A model generated the notes under the pieces. It had not been told where the DNA came from. It ran no database searches and saw only the letters and a program-made list of their open reading frames with translations. The translations under genes and the position numbers were made by a program. DNA of 64,000 nucleotides from Nitrospira sp. (lineage in GTDB: Bacteria; Nitrospirota; Nitrospiria; Nitrospirales; Nitrospiraceae): assembly GCA_005116955.1 (NCBI GenBank), contig SWDI01000003.1, positions 351,945 through 415,944 of the forward strand, given 5' to 3'. How positions within the stretch are numbered: the first letter of the stretch is position 1; the number at the start of each line of letters is the position of its first letter. Shown here in pieces: positions 49,933 through 58,817 of this stretch.

Positions 49933-50428
49933 AGGCTGAACTGTCTTGGAGAGACTCCCCCCACTCTTCTAGTATCTCCTCCGAAGAGGTCTGACCGTTG
50001 TGAGTCCTCGTTGGAGTTTGAGACTCAAGGTAACTTTGCAACAAAATCGCGGCGGCCACACGATCGATTACTCCTTTGCGCTTCCTGCGACTGACATCGG
50101 CGGCAATCAAGAGGTCCTCCGCTGACCTCGTCGTCATCCGCTCATCCCACGTCACAATCGAAACGGAAAGGGCCTCTCCTAAATGGGCGATGAACTCGTG
50201 AACCGCTTGCACCGCCGGCCCTTCTTCACCATTGAGCCGCAACGGCAGCCCAATCAAGACTTCCTTGACCTCATGTTCCTGCACCAACTGTTCGATGTGG
50301 GCGAGATCGCGCACGAGCGTCCGACGCTCAATCGTCTCTAATGGCTGTGCCGTCCAGCCTAATTCGTCACTAAGCGCGACGCCGATTCGTTTGGTACCGT
50401 AATCGAGCGCAAGAATTCGGCTAGGCAT
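49847..50428 (-). CDS. ruvX: Holliday-junction resolvase-like RuvX (YqgF) with C-terminal extension
   Basis: A 193-residue protein; the core is a typical YqgF RNase H-like domain: 'ILALDYGTKRIGVALSDE' with the first Asp, 'LIGLPLRLNG', 'VTWDERMTTRSAE' and 'DRVAAAILLQSYLE'. Normal members are ~140-160 residues; here about 45 residues of charged, disordered sequence (ending VPDDSMG) follow and overlap the start of mltG. The overlap may be real or the tail may reflect a read-through reading. Start ATG at 50428, five bases beyond the alaS stop. Confidence 0.86.
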   Translation of the reverse strand: MPSRILALDYGTKRIGVALSDELGWTAQPLETIERRTLVRDLAHIEQLVQEHEVKEVLIGLPLRLNGEEGPAVQAVHEFIAHLGEALSVSIVTWDERMTTRSAEDLLIAADVSRRKRKGVIDRVAAAILLQSYLESQTPTRTHNGQTSSEEILEEWGESLQDSSAYDASSHPHRGPRDRRTRRIGRVPDDSMG

Positions 50429-50432
50429 GATT

Positions 50433-53066
50433 CTACCGCTGGAGAGTGGTTTCAACCAGGCTAAAAACCTTTTCTAACGCCGCGTCGAGCTTGGCCGGAT
50501 CCTTTCCTCCGGCCTGAGCCATTTCTGGCCGGCCGCCTCCGGTTCCACCCACCTCAGTGGCCAGAGCCTTGATGAGCTCACCGGCTTTGATCGTCCCAAT
50601 CAAGTCTTTCGTCACCACAACCAGCAACGAGACCTTGTCACCGCCGGTTGCTGCGCCAAGTGCGATGACACCGCTTTTCATCTTGTCCCGGAGCTGATCC
50701 GCCAACGCGCGCATACCGTTCCCATCCAGGCCATCCGTCCGCTGCACGTGCACCGCCACCCCGGCAACTGTCCTTGCAGTCGAGGCGATCGCGGCGCCGC
50801 TGGCCATTTTCAATTTCAACTCGTCCAGCTCCCGCTCCTTGTCCTTCAGCTGTGTGATCAGCTTGCGAGTCTTGGCGACCAGCTCGGACTGCCCCGCCTT
50901 CAACAGATCCGATAACTCGCGAACATCGGCTTCAAGTTTCTTCATGAGGACATACGCACCGCTGCCCGTCTGCGCTTCGATCCGGCGCACACCAGCCGCC
51001 ACACCCCCTTCTGAGACAATGCGGAAGAGTCCGATGTCACCCGTCTGTCGGCAATGGGTACCGCCGCACAGTTCTTTGCTGAACGACTCCACAGTCACCA
51101 CGCGTACTTGTTCACCGTACTTGTCCCCAAAGAACGCCAGGGCGCCGTTCGCCACAGCCTCTTGAATACTCATCACCTGAGTGCGCACCGTCTCGTTCTT
51201 GCGAATTTCTGCATTTACCGTCGATTCAATGTCGTCAATGTCGCGGGACGACAGCGGTCGAAAATGAGCAAAGTCAAACCGAAGACGGTTGGGTCCGACC
51301 AGCGATCCATACTGCTTCACATGCGGCCCCAGTAAATCACGCAGAGCCGCATGGACGAGATGCGTCGCCGTATGATTACGCGCGGCATCCAGACGCGCGG
51401 ACGCATGCACCGTCATATGCAGGCGCTCACCTTCTCGAATACACCCCTTGCGAACCGTTCCCTTGTGCAAGATGACCGTCGACGCCGGCCTCGTCGTCTC
51501 CTTGATATCGACCACCCCTTCAGGACCCGTCAAGGTTCCCTGATCTCCGACCTGCCCACCGCCTTCGGCATAGAAGGGCGTGAGATCCAGCGCCAGCTCG
51601 ACCGTCTCCCCTTCGACGGCTTCCTTCACCAGCTGCTCGCCTTTCAGAATCGCTCGTAAGACGCCGTCGCTTTCCAGATGCTCATAGCCGACGAACATCG
51701 TCGCCCCGATCCGCTTGGCCAGCTCGGCAACGGCCGGTCTGGCCGTTTCCTGTTCGAATCCGCCGGTCTTGCGCGCGCGAGTTCGCTGCTCGTCGATCGC
51801 CGCATTGAAACCAGGTTCATCGACCGTCATGTCCTGTTCCCGACAGGCCTCGGTGATCAAGTCCATGGGGAACCCATAGGTGTCATAGAGTTTGAAGACG
51901 TCGTCCCCTGCCAAAACCGTTTGTCTCGCCGCCTTCGCCCGCTCGATCATGTCGTTCAAAATCGGCAAGCCCTGGTCGAGCGTCGCGATAAACCGCTCCT
52001 CTTCGCCTTTCGTCGCTTCGGCGATCGTGCCGGATGCCGCGCGCACTTCCGAGTAGGTGGCGGCCATCTGGTCCACGACAGTCGCACTGAGTTCGTGCAG
52101 AAAGGGCTCGACAATGCCGAGCAGTCGGCCATGACGGGCCGCTCGGCGCAGGATCCGACGCAACACATACCCACGCCCTTCGTTCGACGGCAGGATGCCA
52201 TCCGTCATCAAAAACGTAATGGCGCGCAAATGGTCCGCGATCACGCGCATCGAACGATCCGAGGAATCCTGCTTGCCATACTCGGTGCCGGCCCGTCCGG
52301 CGATCGCCGCAAGCAGCGGTGTAAAGAGATCGCTGTCGTAATTGCTCGAGACACCCTGGGCCACGGCGACTAACCGCTCGAGCCCCATCCCAGTATCGAT
52401 ACTTGGTTTCGGCAGCGGGTGGAGCGTCCCAGAGGCATCACGGTTGTACTGCATGAAGACGAGATTCCAGATCTCGATCACCCGGTCGCCCTCGCCGTTC
52501 GGCCGGTCTTCGCCTGGTACGGACGGGCCCTGGTCGAAGTGAATTTCTGAGCAGGGGCCACAGGGACCGGTGTCTGCCATTTGCCAGAAGTTGTCTTTTT
52601 CACCACACCGAACGATACGCGACGGCGAGACGCCGATCTTCTTCCAGAGCTTCTCCGCATCGTCATCCTCGCGAAAGACAGTCACCCACATCCGATCTTT
52701 CTGCAGCCCGACCGTCTGCGTCAGGAACTCCCATCCGAATCGGATAGCATCATCTTTGAAGTAATCACCGAACGAAAAGTTGCCGAGCATCTCGAAGAAC
52801 GTGTGGTGCCGCCTGGTGTACCCCACGTTTTCTAGATCGTTGTGTTTGCCGCCGGCGCGAAGGCACTTTTGCACAGTCACAGCTCGTGTATAGGGACGGG
52901 GTTCTTCTCCGAGGAAGACCCGTTTGAATTGATTCATCCCGGCGTTAGTAAAGAGCAGCGTCGGGTCCGCCTGGGGAATCAAGGCTGCGCTGGGCACGGC
53001 CTGATGGCCGTGCTGTTCAAAATACCGGATAAACGATTGCCTAAGTTCCTGCGCACTCTGCGTCAT
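50433..53066 (-). CDS. alaS: Alanyl-tRNA synthetase
   Basis: An 877-residue class II synthetase that attaches alanine to tRNA-Ala. Class II motifs are in the first part ('LLFTNAGMNQFK', 'RAGGKHNDLENVG', and 'GMGLERLVAV'). The editing domain has 'ARNHTATHLVHAALRDLLG' and 'CGGTHCRQTGDIG', which bind zinc. A C-terminal DHHA1 domain ends in 'GGGRPEMAQAGG'. Length is normal. Start chosen at ATG 53066 because AAGGA is well spaced; the ATG at 53075 abuts the recX stop. Confidence 0.96.
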   Translation of the reverse strand: MTQSAQELRQSFIRYFEQHGHQAVPSAALIPQADPTLLFTNAGMNQFKRVFLGEEPRPYTRAVTVQKCLRAGGKHNDLENVGYTRRHHTFFEMLGNFSFGDYFKDDAIRFGWEFLTQTVGLQKDRMWVTVFREDDDAEKLWKKIGVSPSRIVRCGEKDNFWQMADTGPCGPCSEIHFDQGPSVPGEDRPNGEGDRVIEIWNLVFMQYNRDASGTLHPLPKPSIDTGMGLERLVAVAQGVSSNYDSDLFTPLLAAIAGRAGTEYGKQDSSDRSMRVIADHLRAITFLMTDGILPSNEGRGYVLRRILRRAARHGRLLGIVEPFLHELSATVVDQMAATYSEVRAASGTIAEATKGEEERFIATLDQGLPILNDMIERAKAARQTVLAGDDVFKLYDTYGFPMDLITEACREQDMTVDEPGFNAAIDEQRTRARKTGGFEQETARPAVAELAKRIGATMFVGYEHLESDGVLRAILKGEQLVKEAVEGETVELALDLTPFYAEGGGQVGDQGTLTGPEGVVDIKETTRPASTVILHKGTVRKGCIREGERLHMTVHASARLDAARNHTATHLVHAALRDLLGPHVKQYGSLVGPNRLRFDFAHFRPLSSRDIDDIESTVNAEIRKNETVRTQVMSIQEAVANGALAFFGDKYGEQVRVVTVESFSKELCGGTHCRQTGDIGLFRIVSEGGVAAGVRRIEAQTGSGAYVLMKKLEADVRELSDLLKAGQSELVAKTRKLITQLKDKERELDELKLKMASGAAIASTARTVAGVAVHVQRTDGLDGNGMRALADQLRDKMKSGVIALGAATGGDKVSLLVVVTKDLIGTIKAGELIKALATEVGGTGGGRPEMAQAGGKDPAKLDAALEKVFSLVETTLQR

Positions 53067-53071
53067 GAGTC

Positions 53072-53590
53072 TCATCCTTCATCGCTATCGCAAGCGACCA
53101 TCACAATACGATCAATCGTCTCTTCGTCGAAACCCCGCTGACGTAGGAGACGCACCGATTGCGCCGGTGTCAACCGGCTACCATGGCGCTGCCTGGCGTT
53201 CAGCGCTCGACGAGCCATTCGTTCTTCCCCCACATCATGAAACACGTCGGTAATCACCCGATCCGCCACCGTCTCGGCGATTCCCTTGGCCTGCAACTCC
53301 GCCTTGATCCGCGCTGGTCCCATCGGCCGAGAGACCAACCTCCGTTCCACCCATCGCTGGGCATAGGCGGAATCGTTGAGATAGTGGAGATCGGACAATC
53401 GACGGATGGTCTGCTTGACCAGAAGCGAGGACACGCCGTGCGAGATCAGAAACTGCTGGACTTGCGCAACGGTACGATCCCTCCGCGCAAGAAAGCCAGC
53501 GGCAAGCCGAGCCACATCATCCACGGACGTCAAGCGTGCTCTGATACGAGGACGTATGCTCCGGGGTTTATCGATTCGCCCGCCTTTCAT
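53072..53590 (-). CDS. recX: Regulatory protein RecX
   Basis: A 172-residue helical protein with the RecX three-repeat pattern: '[19 protein letters not shown]', '[21 protein letters not shown]' and '[14 protein letters not shown]', '[11 protein letters not shown]'. RecX restrains RecA filament growth. It starts inside the end of recA (23-base overlap) and its stop overlaps the longer alaS start, so recA-recX-alaS is one transcript, in this order. Confidence 0.9.
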   Translation of the reverse strand: MKGGRIDKPRSIRPRIRARLTSVDDVARLAAGFLARRDRTVAQVQQFLISHGVSSLLVKQTIRRLSDLHYLNDSAYAQRWVERRLVSRPMGPARIKAELQAKGIAETVADRVITDVFHDVGEERMARRALNARQRHGSRLTPAQSVRLLRQRGFDEETIDRIVMVACDSDEG

Positions 53591-54662
53591 CGCCGCGTGC
53601 CGCCACCTTCTCGTCTTTCTTCTCGTCCTTCTTGTCGTCTTTGACGTCTGCTTTTTTCTCGCCGCGCGCGGGTACTCCAGCCAGTTCACGCAGATTCATT
53701 TCGACTTCATGAGCCATCGCCGTATTACTCTTCATGAAATCTCGCACAGCATCACGGCCCTGACCAATCCGTTCTCCCTTATAGGAATACCAAGCACCGG
53801 ACTTATCGATGAGCTTTTTCTCGACCCCCATGTCGACCAGTTCGCCGGTCTTGGAAATCCCTTCAGCAAACATGATGTCGAACTCTGCTTGGCGGAACGG
53901 CGGCGCCATCTTATTTTTCACCACTTTGACACGAACCCGGCTACCCATGACATCCTGACCTTCTTTAATCGACTCGATCCGACGGATATCCAAGCGAACG
54001 GACGAATAAAACTTAAGCGCGTTACCGCCGGTAGTCGTTTCTGGATTCCCAAACATCACGCCCAGCTTCATGCGAATTTGGTTGATGAAGATCACCGTCG
54101 TCAGCGACTTCGCAATCGCCGCAGTGAGCTTTCGTAAGGCTTGTGACATAAGCCTCGCCTGAAGCCCCATGTGGGCATCGCCCATTTCGCCCTCGATTTC
54201 TGCACGAGGCGTCAACGCCGCGACCGAATCGACCACAATCAAATCAATCGCACCGCTTCGCACCAAGGTTTCGGCGATCTCCAAGGCCTGCTCACCCGTA
54301 TCCGGTTGCGAAACCAGCAGATCATCAGCCTGCACACCCAGCTTCTTGGCATAGGTCACATCCAACGCATGCTCGGCATCGATGAATGCGGCCACACCTC
54401 CCGTTTTTTGCACCTCAGCAATACAATGCAGCGTCATCGTCGTCTTGCCCGACGCCTCCGGACCAAAGATCTCAATCACTCGTCCTCGTGGAAGCCCACC
54501 GACCCCAAGGGCAATGTCGAGTCCCAGCGAGCCAGTGGAAATCGCTGGTACGTCGACCTTGTCTTCAGTCCCCAGCTTCATGATGGCTCCCTTCCCATAC
54601 TGCTTCTCAATTTGGGACAGGGCTAAGTCGAGCGCGCGCTTCTTGTCGTCTTTTTCAGACAT
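53568..54662 (-). CDS. recA: Recombinase RecA
   Basis: A 364-residue RecA with Walker A 'GPEASGKTT', '[23 protein letters not shown]' as Walker B/loop L1, '[11 protein letters not shown]' and '[23 protein letters not shown]' as loop L2. The C-terminus is a highly charged Lys/Asp tail (repeats of DDKKDEKK). Drives homologous recombination and SOS induction. AGGAG precedes the ATG. No LexA-type SOS box that I recognise is visible upstream. Confidence 0.97.
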   Translation of the reverse strand: MSEKDDKKRALDLALSQIEKQYGKGAIMKLGTEDKVDVPAISTGSLGLDIALGVGGLPRGRVIEIFGPEASGKTTMTLHCIAEVQKTGGVAAFIDAEHALDVTYAKKLGVQADDLLVSQPDTGEQALEIAETLVRSGAIDLIVVDSVAALTPRAEIEGEMGDAHMGLQARLMSQALRKLTAAIAKSLTTVIFINQIRMKLGVMFGNPETTTGGNALKFYSSVRLDIRRIESIKEGQDVMGSRVRVKVVKNKMAPPFRQAEFDIMFAEGISKTGELVDMGVEKKLIDKSGAWYSYKGERIGQGRDAVRDFMKSNTAMAHEVEMNLRELAGVPARGEKKADVKDDKKDEKKDEKVAARGDERRANR

Positions 54663-54700
54663 GCGAATCTCCTACAAGATGAGAGGAAAGAATCCGGCCG

Positions 54701-54706
54701 ATTATA
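54701..54706 (-). promoter_or_regulatory. Possible -10 box of recA
   Basis: TATAAT on the minus strand, about 40 bases before the recA start. The matching -35 region is weak. Reported as a pattern match only. Confidence 0.35.
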
Positions 54707-54866
54707 CCCAAGCTACGTGGCAAAACCTAGCCTCATCTCATCGAAGAGAAGTGAGACGCACCGTGCGAAGCAGACCAAGCCGATACGCAATAAAGGCGAA
54801 ATCAATAGCGGGAAACTGCCTGAGGTGATTCATTTATGGGAAGTCGAAATCTTGCGGGGACGCCTC

Positions 54867-55208
54867 ATGCGCGGTGATGATCAAACCGACAAAAAAGAAT
54901 TACGAACCTCTCCTCGTATTCCATTGGACTGCCGCCTGTTCTTTTCAAGCACTGAACTGGTAGAGGCTGATGCGACACTCCTCGATCTGTCCAGCGCTGG
55001 CTGTGCAGCCGAGTCCGAGACCTCCGTCCGAACCGACATGAGTCTCGACCTGTGGATCTTCTCCCCAACCTATAGTTGGCGCATGCACATTCACCATGCT
55101 GTCGTTCGGTGGGTCCGAGGACAGGTGTTCGGCGTGGAATTCCTAAATCTTCGCCCAGTCCAGCGGAAACGACTGCGCCAGCTGGTCGAGAAGTTCAGAG
55201 TGCAGTAA
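54867..55208 (+). CDS. PilZ-domain protein
   Basis: A 113-residue protein with a PilZ-like pattern: 'ELRTSPRIPLDCRLFF' (the R-x3-R c-di-GMP-binding element appears as RTSPR), then 'ATLLDLSSAGCAAES' (D/N-x-S-x-x-G) and 'HHAVVRWVRGQVFGVEFLN'. These are the three parts that bind c-di-GMP. The ATG at 54867 has GGGGACG upstream; the frame is open to 54717 but that part looks unrelated. It is divergent from recA. Probable c-di-GMP effector. Confidence 0.78.
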   Translation: MRGDDQTDKKELRTSPRIPLDCRLFFSSTELVEADATLLDLSSAGCAAESETSVRTDMSLDLWIFSPTYSWRMHIHHAVVRWVRGQVFGVEFLNLRPVQRKRLRQLVEKFRVQ

Positions 55209-55335
55209 CCCCTCATCCCAACTCCCACAACAAGAACATGCCTCGCACGTTCTTTCCCCCCTCATACCGCATCTGCCTTCACAAGGCTCGCGATCCCAGC
55301 CCTGCTACCGCTGAGGATGCGCGAGAGGCGCGATC

Positions 55336-55572
55336 ATGAGAGGGTATGATCAGATCATGTTCGATCCCCAGATGCTCGGGGGGTGAGCTTGTATTCGCGG
55401 GATGCGGCTAAGCATGTCGTTGCATGTGAATCTGGTGGTCAATGGCATGTCTGTCGAACAGATCGTAAAAGAATTCCCGCTGCTCGACGCGGAGGATATC
55501 CGCCAAGCCCTTCAATACGCGGCGGTGCTCACCTATGAAGAACTCCATCCGTTGGCCAGCAGCCCGTTGTGA
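55336..55572 (+). pseudogene. DUF433 antitoxin-like gene broken by an in-frame stop
   Basis: ATG at 55336 reads MRGYDQIMFDPQMLGG, then TGA at 55384-55386, then in the same frame ACIRGMRLSMSLHVNLVVNG, then MSVEQIVKEFPLLDAEDIRQ and ALQYAA. The whole follows the DUF433 pattern ('FDP..LGGKACIRGTRI.V......GMS.EEIL..YP.L...DIR.AL.YAA') with the stop in the place of the usual Lys/Arg after GG. The remainder is well preserved, so the disruption is recent. The partner toxin normally found downstream is not there. Confidence 0.72.
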
Positions 55573-55604
55573 AGTGTTTGGCCGATTGGGCCTGGCACGC
55601 GGCA

Positions 55605-55904
55605 TCAGCTGTAGGTTTGCTCGTCTCGCTTGGCGAGTTTCAGAAGAATGACCTTCTGGCGTGAGTCGTCCACATCGTACAGCAGGCGATAGGGACCGAT
55701 GCGAAGGCGATATTGTGCGGTGAATTGTGACACGATGAGCTGGCCAGCGAGTTGTTTCGTCCGTTTCCCCTCAGGTCTCGGATTGGCAGTGAGCGACCGA
55801 ATGGCGGCGACGATAGATGCCCGGTAATCGGTGGGGATCTTCGCCAATGTCTTCTGAAAGGAGCGCTCAATCCGTTCGCTAGGAAACACGACTTCGTAGG
55901 GCAA
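55605..55904 (-). CDS. RelE/ParE-type toxin
   Basis: A 99-residue protein of the RelE/ParE fold: 'VVFPSERIERSFQKTLAKIP', 'IVAAIRSLTANPRPEGKRTKQLAGQ', 'YRLRIGPYRLLYDVDDSRQKVILLKLAKRDEQTY'. The Arg-rich C-terminal half is where RelE active residues lie ('YRLRIGPYRLLY', 'AKRDEQ'). It starts with TTG directly after the stop codon of the antitoxin gene, so the two are coupled. Members cleave mRNA at the ribosome or poison gyrase; which applies here is not clear. Confidence 0.82.
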   Translation of the reverse strand: MPYEVVFPSERIERSFQKTLAKIPTDYRASIVAAIRSLTANPRPEGKRTKQLAGQLIVSQFTAQYRLRIGPYRLLYDVDDSRQKVILLKLAKRDEQTYS

Positions 55905-56186
55905 CTACAGCCCCATCTTCTTGAAGAGACGTTCGGCAGGAACGGCTTTCCCCTGTGCATACTCTGTGCGGGCTCGCTTGATCTCCCCCAGTAACTTCTT
56001 ATCTTTCAACTCATCGAGGGCCTCGACCAAATCCAGCATGTCCTCGTAGGGCACGAGGAAGGACACCGGTTTGCCGTGGGAAAGGACCAGGGAAGGAGAC
56101 TTCGAATGAATCAGTTTCGAGAGCTGTGCTTGCGCCTCTCGCACATTAACCGGCCTGGCGTTCCGAAGCAGGGATGACGAACTCAC
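55905..56186 (-). CDS. Phd/YefM-type antitoxin
   Basis: A 93-residue protein with the Phd/YefM N-terminus: 'RPVNVREAQAQLSKLIHS', 'LVLSHGKPVSFLVPYEDMLDLVEAL', the pattern that binds DNA and forms the dimer; the C-terminal region ('TEYAQGKAVPAERLFKKMGL') is the toxin-binding segment. It begins with GTG at 56186. A perfect palindrome lies ~26 bases upstream and probably serves as its operator. Confidence 0.85.
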   Translation of the reverse strand: MSSSSLLRNARPVNVREAQAQLSKLIHSKSPSLVLSHGKPVSFLVPYEDMLDLVEALDELKDKKLLGEIKRARTEYAQGKAVPAERLFKKMGL

Positions 56187-56211
56187 ACTCGCACCTCTTG
56201 CTGTATTGCAG

Positions 56212-56223
56212 TTGTATATACAA
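56212..56223. promoter_or_regulatory. Candidate operator of the Phd/RelE pair
   Basis: TTGTATATACAA, a perfect 12-base palindrome, 26 bases upstream of the antitoxin start. Phd/YefM-type antitoxins repress their own operon by binding short palindromes around the promoter, and this one overlaps a TATA-like -10 region. Confidence 0.5.
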
Positions 56224-56387
56224 TAGCAGGTTCACCGTGGTCTCGCAAGGGCATGCTGAATGGACGACCGACCGTGCGTTTCATGCAGGGCAAGACCCGG
56301 CACCTGCTAATCTTGCTCTCTTCTTCCCCGGCATCACCACCTTGATCTTCCGGTTCGGATGGTCCTCGTCCTGCTGATTAGGTAAGC

Positions 56388-56594
56388 GTGAGACGAACCG
56401 GTTACCTCACCGAAAAATACATTATCCGAGGGACACAGGCCTTTGATCGCTGGCGGGAACGCCAATCGGCCAATCGCCGTGCGGCGAAAGAATTATTGGG
56501 CGTCATTCTGGCTACGGCATCTCAACTCCCCGCCTCCATGCGCACACTCCTCAAAGCCGTCAACCTCTTCCGCGAGCCAGCCCATCAGGCGTAG
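56388..56594 (+). CDS. Small hypothetical protein
   Basis: A 68-residue basic, helical protein ('RGTQAFDRWRERQSANRRAAKELLGVIL'). Start GTG at 56388 with AGG nearby. It resembles the tail-end small proteins next to toxin-antitoxin genes, but I recognise no family. It may be a real gene of the island or a chance frame. Confidence 0.35.
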   Translation: MRRTGYLTEKYIIRGTQAFDRWRERQSANRRAAKELLGVILATASQLPASMRTLLKAVNLFREPAHQA

Positions 56595-56756
56595 CAAAAA
56601 TAGGAGACCAAAGCCCAACACTGAATAAACACGAGGCCTAACGCCCCTTGCTTTGACTTGACACAAAACTGGTTCGCAACGCCCCAGTGGCTCTATTGAC
56701 AATAGAGTTCATAGTAGGCACTCATTCTTGGCATTACATAGAAATGAGGCATCTTT

Positions 56757-57497
56757 GTGCCACTTAAAACCATCAATGGCATTTTCCTCCCAGCTAATGG
56801 CTTCTTAGACGAAACAGAGAAAGGAGACGTTGTAGGAGTCGGCGGCTGGATTGGCAATTATGCTAGCTGGAATAATTTTGAACGTCGTTGGTTCGAACTA
56901 CTGCCATCTGAAGCCAAAGGCGACTTTCACTACACTGACTATTGGCATGATCCCAAGTACTGGAGCGCTAAATGGTCACACTCTAAACGAGTAGAATTCA
57001 TGCAGCAATTGGCTGAACTTATAGTTGAACATACCTCGCTTGGCCTGGGAATTCTGGTCTCCAAGGCCGAATACGAGGAGACAATACCTGAAGAGGACAA
57101 GCACGAGGTTAAGGAAGCAGTTTATTTTTGTCTTGCGCATTGCCTTAGGTTGCTCATAGAGCACTTTGACACAATGCCCGGCCAACCTCCGAAACCTCTT
57201 AGCTTCATGCACGATCGGAAAACCGGCAAGCACGAGTGGATCGGTGGCTGGTACACATTCGTGAGGAACACATTTCAACACAAGAATATCTTGGGAGATC
57301 TTTCATTTGGCACCCGAGCTGAGGAACCTGGTTTACAGGCGGCAGATCTCTTAATGGGAGAACTTCGTCGCTATCGCGAAGGACACGAGTCCAAGATCAT
57401 AGATATTTTCCGTCAGAAAAATAACGTGTTAGTAGGTCGCCCCACAAAAGACGAGCTCCGGGAATTGGTCCGAAAGGCGTATGAAATGATGCAATAA
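56757..57497 (+). CDS. DUF3800-family protein
   Basis: A 246-residue protein of the DUF3800 group, with an RNase H-like fold: 'FLDETEKGDVVGVGGWIG' near the start (D-E), 'DFHYTDY' (the HxxD-like region), and 'EEPGLQAADLLMGELRR' near the end (the conserved 'GLQ-AD' motif). DUF3800 proteins occur in phage-defence islands and are suspected nucleases. GTG start with GAGG upstream. No partner gene is adjacent. Confidence 0.75.
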   Translation: MPLKTINGIFLPANGFLDETEKGDVVGVGGWIGNYASWNNFERRWFELLPSEAKGDFHYTDYWHDPKYWSAKWSHSKRVEFMQQLAELIVEHTSLGLGILVSKAEYEETIPEEDKHEVKEAVYFCLAHCLRLLIEHFDTMPGQPPKPLSFMHDRKTGKHEWIGGWYTFVRNTFQHKNILGDLSFGTRAEEPGLQAADLLMGELRRYREGHESKIIDIFRQKNNVLVGRPTKDELRELVRKAYEMMQ

Positions 57498-57792
57498 ATG
57501 AAGAAGGTGCCCATCACACAGGCTCCCCGTCACCAACCTCTCCAACTGACTGACCACATAGAAGGAAATAACAAAGGGTCGAGGGTCTTTTCTGATTACT
57601 CGTCATGATGAATCACCACCAAAATGCCTTCTGACACTCGACAACCTGATTCTTGCGCCTCAGCTCGTCCACGTAACATTCACGTTTCCGCGCACAGCGG
57701 GCAACACGCAGGAAGCAGTTCATTTGACGGCACCCCAACTGGGGCTGTATTCTAACGATCAGAATTCTGGTCACTCTAGCAAGAGGTCTCTC

Positions 57793-58089
57793 ATGGCAAA
57801 AACCTTGTCGTTATCCGAAGTGAAAACCCGCCTCCCTGAACTCGTGGCGGGAGTCCAGGAGCGTGAGGAGGAAGTCATCGTCACAAAGAATGGCCGGCCG
57901 GCGGCGATTTTGATCAATATTGATGAATATACCCGCCTTAAAGAGACCTTGGATGTCCTGAGCGATCCGGGACTCATGAGCCAGATTGCCGAGAGTCGGG
58001 CCTTTTACAAAACAAAGCACACAGGGCTCTCGTTTGAGGATGTATTCGGCGAGCCGCTTACGCCGGTCAAGAAGCGACGAACTGCGTGA
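57793..58089 (+). CDS. Phd/YefM-type antitoxin (second pair)
   Basis: A 98-residue Phd-type antitoxin: 'LSLSEVKTRLPELVAGVQEREEEVIVTKNGRPAAILINIDEYTRLKETLDVL', a textbook version of the N-terminal dimer/DNA-binding domain. A ~45-residue C-terminal tail ('AFYKTKHTGLSFEDVFGEP') is the toxin-binding part. It overlaps the next gene by four bases (GTGA). The ATG at 57793 is used because the pattern begins right after it. Confidence 0.9.
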   Translation: MAKTLSLSEVKTRLPELVAGVQEREEEVIVTKNGRPAAILINIDEYTRLKETLDVLSDPGLMSQIAESRAFYKTKHTGLSFEDVFGEPLTPVKKRRTA

Positions 58090-58382
58090 TCCCCTTCCGA
58101 CCGGATATCCCTCCGCATGTCGCGGACGTGATCCGCTCACTCCATCCCGATCTCAAGCAACTGATCAAGTCAGCCATTCGGGCCATTGCCGCCAACCCCG
58201 AATGCGGCGAGCCGCTCAAGCGGGAACTCGACGGGTTACGAAAATACCGCGTTCGCCGCTTCCGCATCGTCTACGCAGTCGATCACAAGAGACGAGTCAT
58301 TCGCCTCATGGCTGTGGGACACCGCCAATCTGTGTATGAGGAGCTGACCAAGCGGCTTCGACAAAAGCCCCGAGAACAGTAA
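58086..58382 (+). CDS. RelE-type toxin (second pair)
   Basis: A 98-residue RelE/ParE-type toxin: 'PDIPPHVADVIRSLHPDLKQLIKSAIRAI', 'GEPLKRELDGLRKYRVRRFRIVYAVDHKRRVIRLMAVGHRQSVYEEL'. The 'YRVRRFRIVY' and 'GHRQSVYEEL' segments match the family's active-site strands. It begins GTG inside the antitoxin stop (GTGA overlap). Same order as the first pair in the window (antitoxin first), opposite strand. Confidence 0.88.
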   Translation: MIPFRPDIPPHVADVIRSLHPDLKQLIKSAIRAIAANPECGEPLKRELDGLRKYRVRRFRIVYAVDHKRRVIRLMAVGHRQSVYEELTKRLRQKPREQ

Positions 58383-58525
58383 TTCCTCAGTTCACTCCCT
58401 CACCACCTCACGAGGGCATTTAAAGGTCCTTCCCTCTCTGGTTCTCCTATGACGCATCTGATCGCCACTGGACACCCGGCAAGAATAGGGATTAGGCTGA
58501 AGCACAAACCCCAAAGAGGAAGCCC

Positions 58526-58627
58526 ATGCCTGGAATGTTTGGCAACAATCCGCCGCTTATGTTGATCGCCATCGGGATTGTCATTGTCGCGGCTGTCGTG
58601 TTCGCCCTGATGACGGCAGGTTATTAG
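58526..58627 (+). CDS. 33-residue single-pass membrane peptide
   Basis: ATG at 58526, preceded by a strong AAAGAGGAAG, encodes a short polar head (MPGMFGNNPPL), one membrane helix (IAIGIVIVAAVVFALM) and TAGY. Too short for most gene callers. Being so close to toxin-antitoxin genes it may be a small hydrophobic toxin or a small membrane regulator; no evidence decides. Confidence 0.55.
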   Translation: MPGMFGNNPPLMLIAIGIVIVAAVVFALMTAGY

Positions 58628-58817
58628 GCGGATCAGTGGATCGATGAGCACTTAATCGGTTCATACCTGGAAGAAGTATGGTCACGCTGTTTCCCCGTCA
58701 ACACGTGGAATCCACTGTGATGCAGTCTCAACTTTGGCTCACTCCGAGATCTGCTGCTGCATGCTTAAAGTCAATACACATGCCAGACCATCCCGCTGGA
58801 AATTGCAAGAGAGTGTT

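Noticed and set aside
54717..54866. Upstream extension of the PilZ protein
   Set aside because: The extension overlaps the recA promoter region and has no PilZ-like residues; the ATG at 54867 is better placed.
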